A stretch of DNA of 64,000 nucleotides from Rotaria socialis. Its lineage: Eukaryota > Rotifera > Eurotatoria > Philodinida > Philodinidae. Position numbers and translations under genes: made by a program. How positions within the stretch are numbered: the first letter of the stretch is position 1; each line of letters begins with the position of its first letter. The DNA lies in the NCBI GenBank assembly GCA_905331475.1, contig CAJNYU010002424.1, positions 248,001 to 312,000 of the forward strand, written 5' to 3'. Shown here piece after piece: positions 63,778 to 64,000 of this stretch. The notes below the pieces were generated by a model. It was not told where the DNA came from, searched no databases, and was given only the letters and a program-made list of their open reading frames with translations.

Positions 63778-64000
63778 TTGACATTTTTGTAATCGAAAAA
63801 AAATAAACAAATATAAGAAGCCTTCAATAAGAAAAGAATTCTAGAATGAGATTTCAGTAGAACCTACTGGAACGCCACAAAAACATTTTTACGTGTCCGG
63901 AAGGAAAAATACCCGAAAATTGATACAACTTACAAGTAGGATTCGGAACTGGAAAATTTCAAAAGTCTTTCTCTTTATTCAAGTCTATTTCTTTTCGGAA

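Overview
The window looks like an AT-rich metazoan nuclear genome, most likely a bdelloid rotifer. This is an inference from compact multi-exon genes on both strands, many GT-AG introns of 50-65 nt, animal and ciliary gene content, and frequent TTTTAG acceptors just upstream of start codons. Exon phases were checked by hand: in every multi-exon model below the exon lengths sum to a whole number of codons, unless stated otherwise.

Left part (1-21.4 kb): 3' tail of an unknown gene; secreted LDL-receptor class A repeat protein (-); hypothetical protein (+); GNAT acetyltransferase (-); PA28/REG-type proteasome activator with two frame changes in A-runs (+); a decayed coding remnant near 11 kb (-); Aurora kinase (-) with an apparent 2-nt exon; ropporin-1-like protein (+); a protein with three Cys/His fingers (-); and OPA3 (-), whose 1-kb intron holds a long-inverted-repeat transposon.

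Middle (21.4-46.7 kb): UDP-glucose pyrophosphorylase (-), condensation-type acyltransferase (+), a large SAM-domain coiled-coil protein (-), radial spoke protein RSPH9 (-), then about 12 kb that is gene-poor and rich in transposons. That stretch holds short non-autonomous hAT-like elements with 8-bp target duplications, foldback elements, a tRNA-like sequence, an assembly gap, and one secreted, probably GPI-anchored protein.

Right part (46.7-64 kb): NFX1-type zinc-finger protein (+), a mitochondrial-type MscS channel (+), a poly-Asn protein of unknown role (-), TMEM170 (-) head to head with IFT80 (+), and a short WDR93 homologue (+) directly downstream of IFT80.

Four genes (ROPN1L, RSPH9, IFT80, WDR93) belong to cilia or flagella; the others are housekeeping (Aurora, UGP2, OPA3, PA28) or secreted and accessory. 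No capsid- or reverse-transcriptase-bearing element was recognised. The best leads are the 2-nt microexon, the animal MscS channel, and the set of hAT-like elements sharing a GAGGTGTC terminus.
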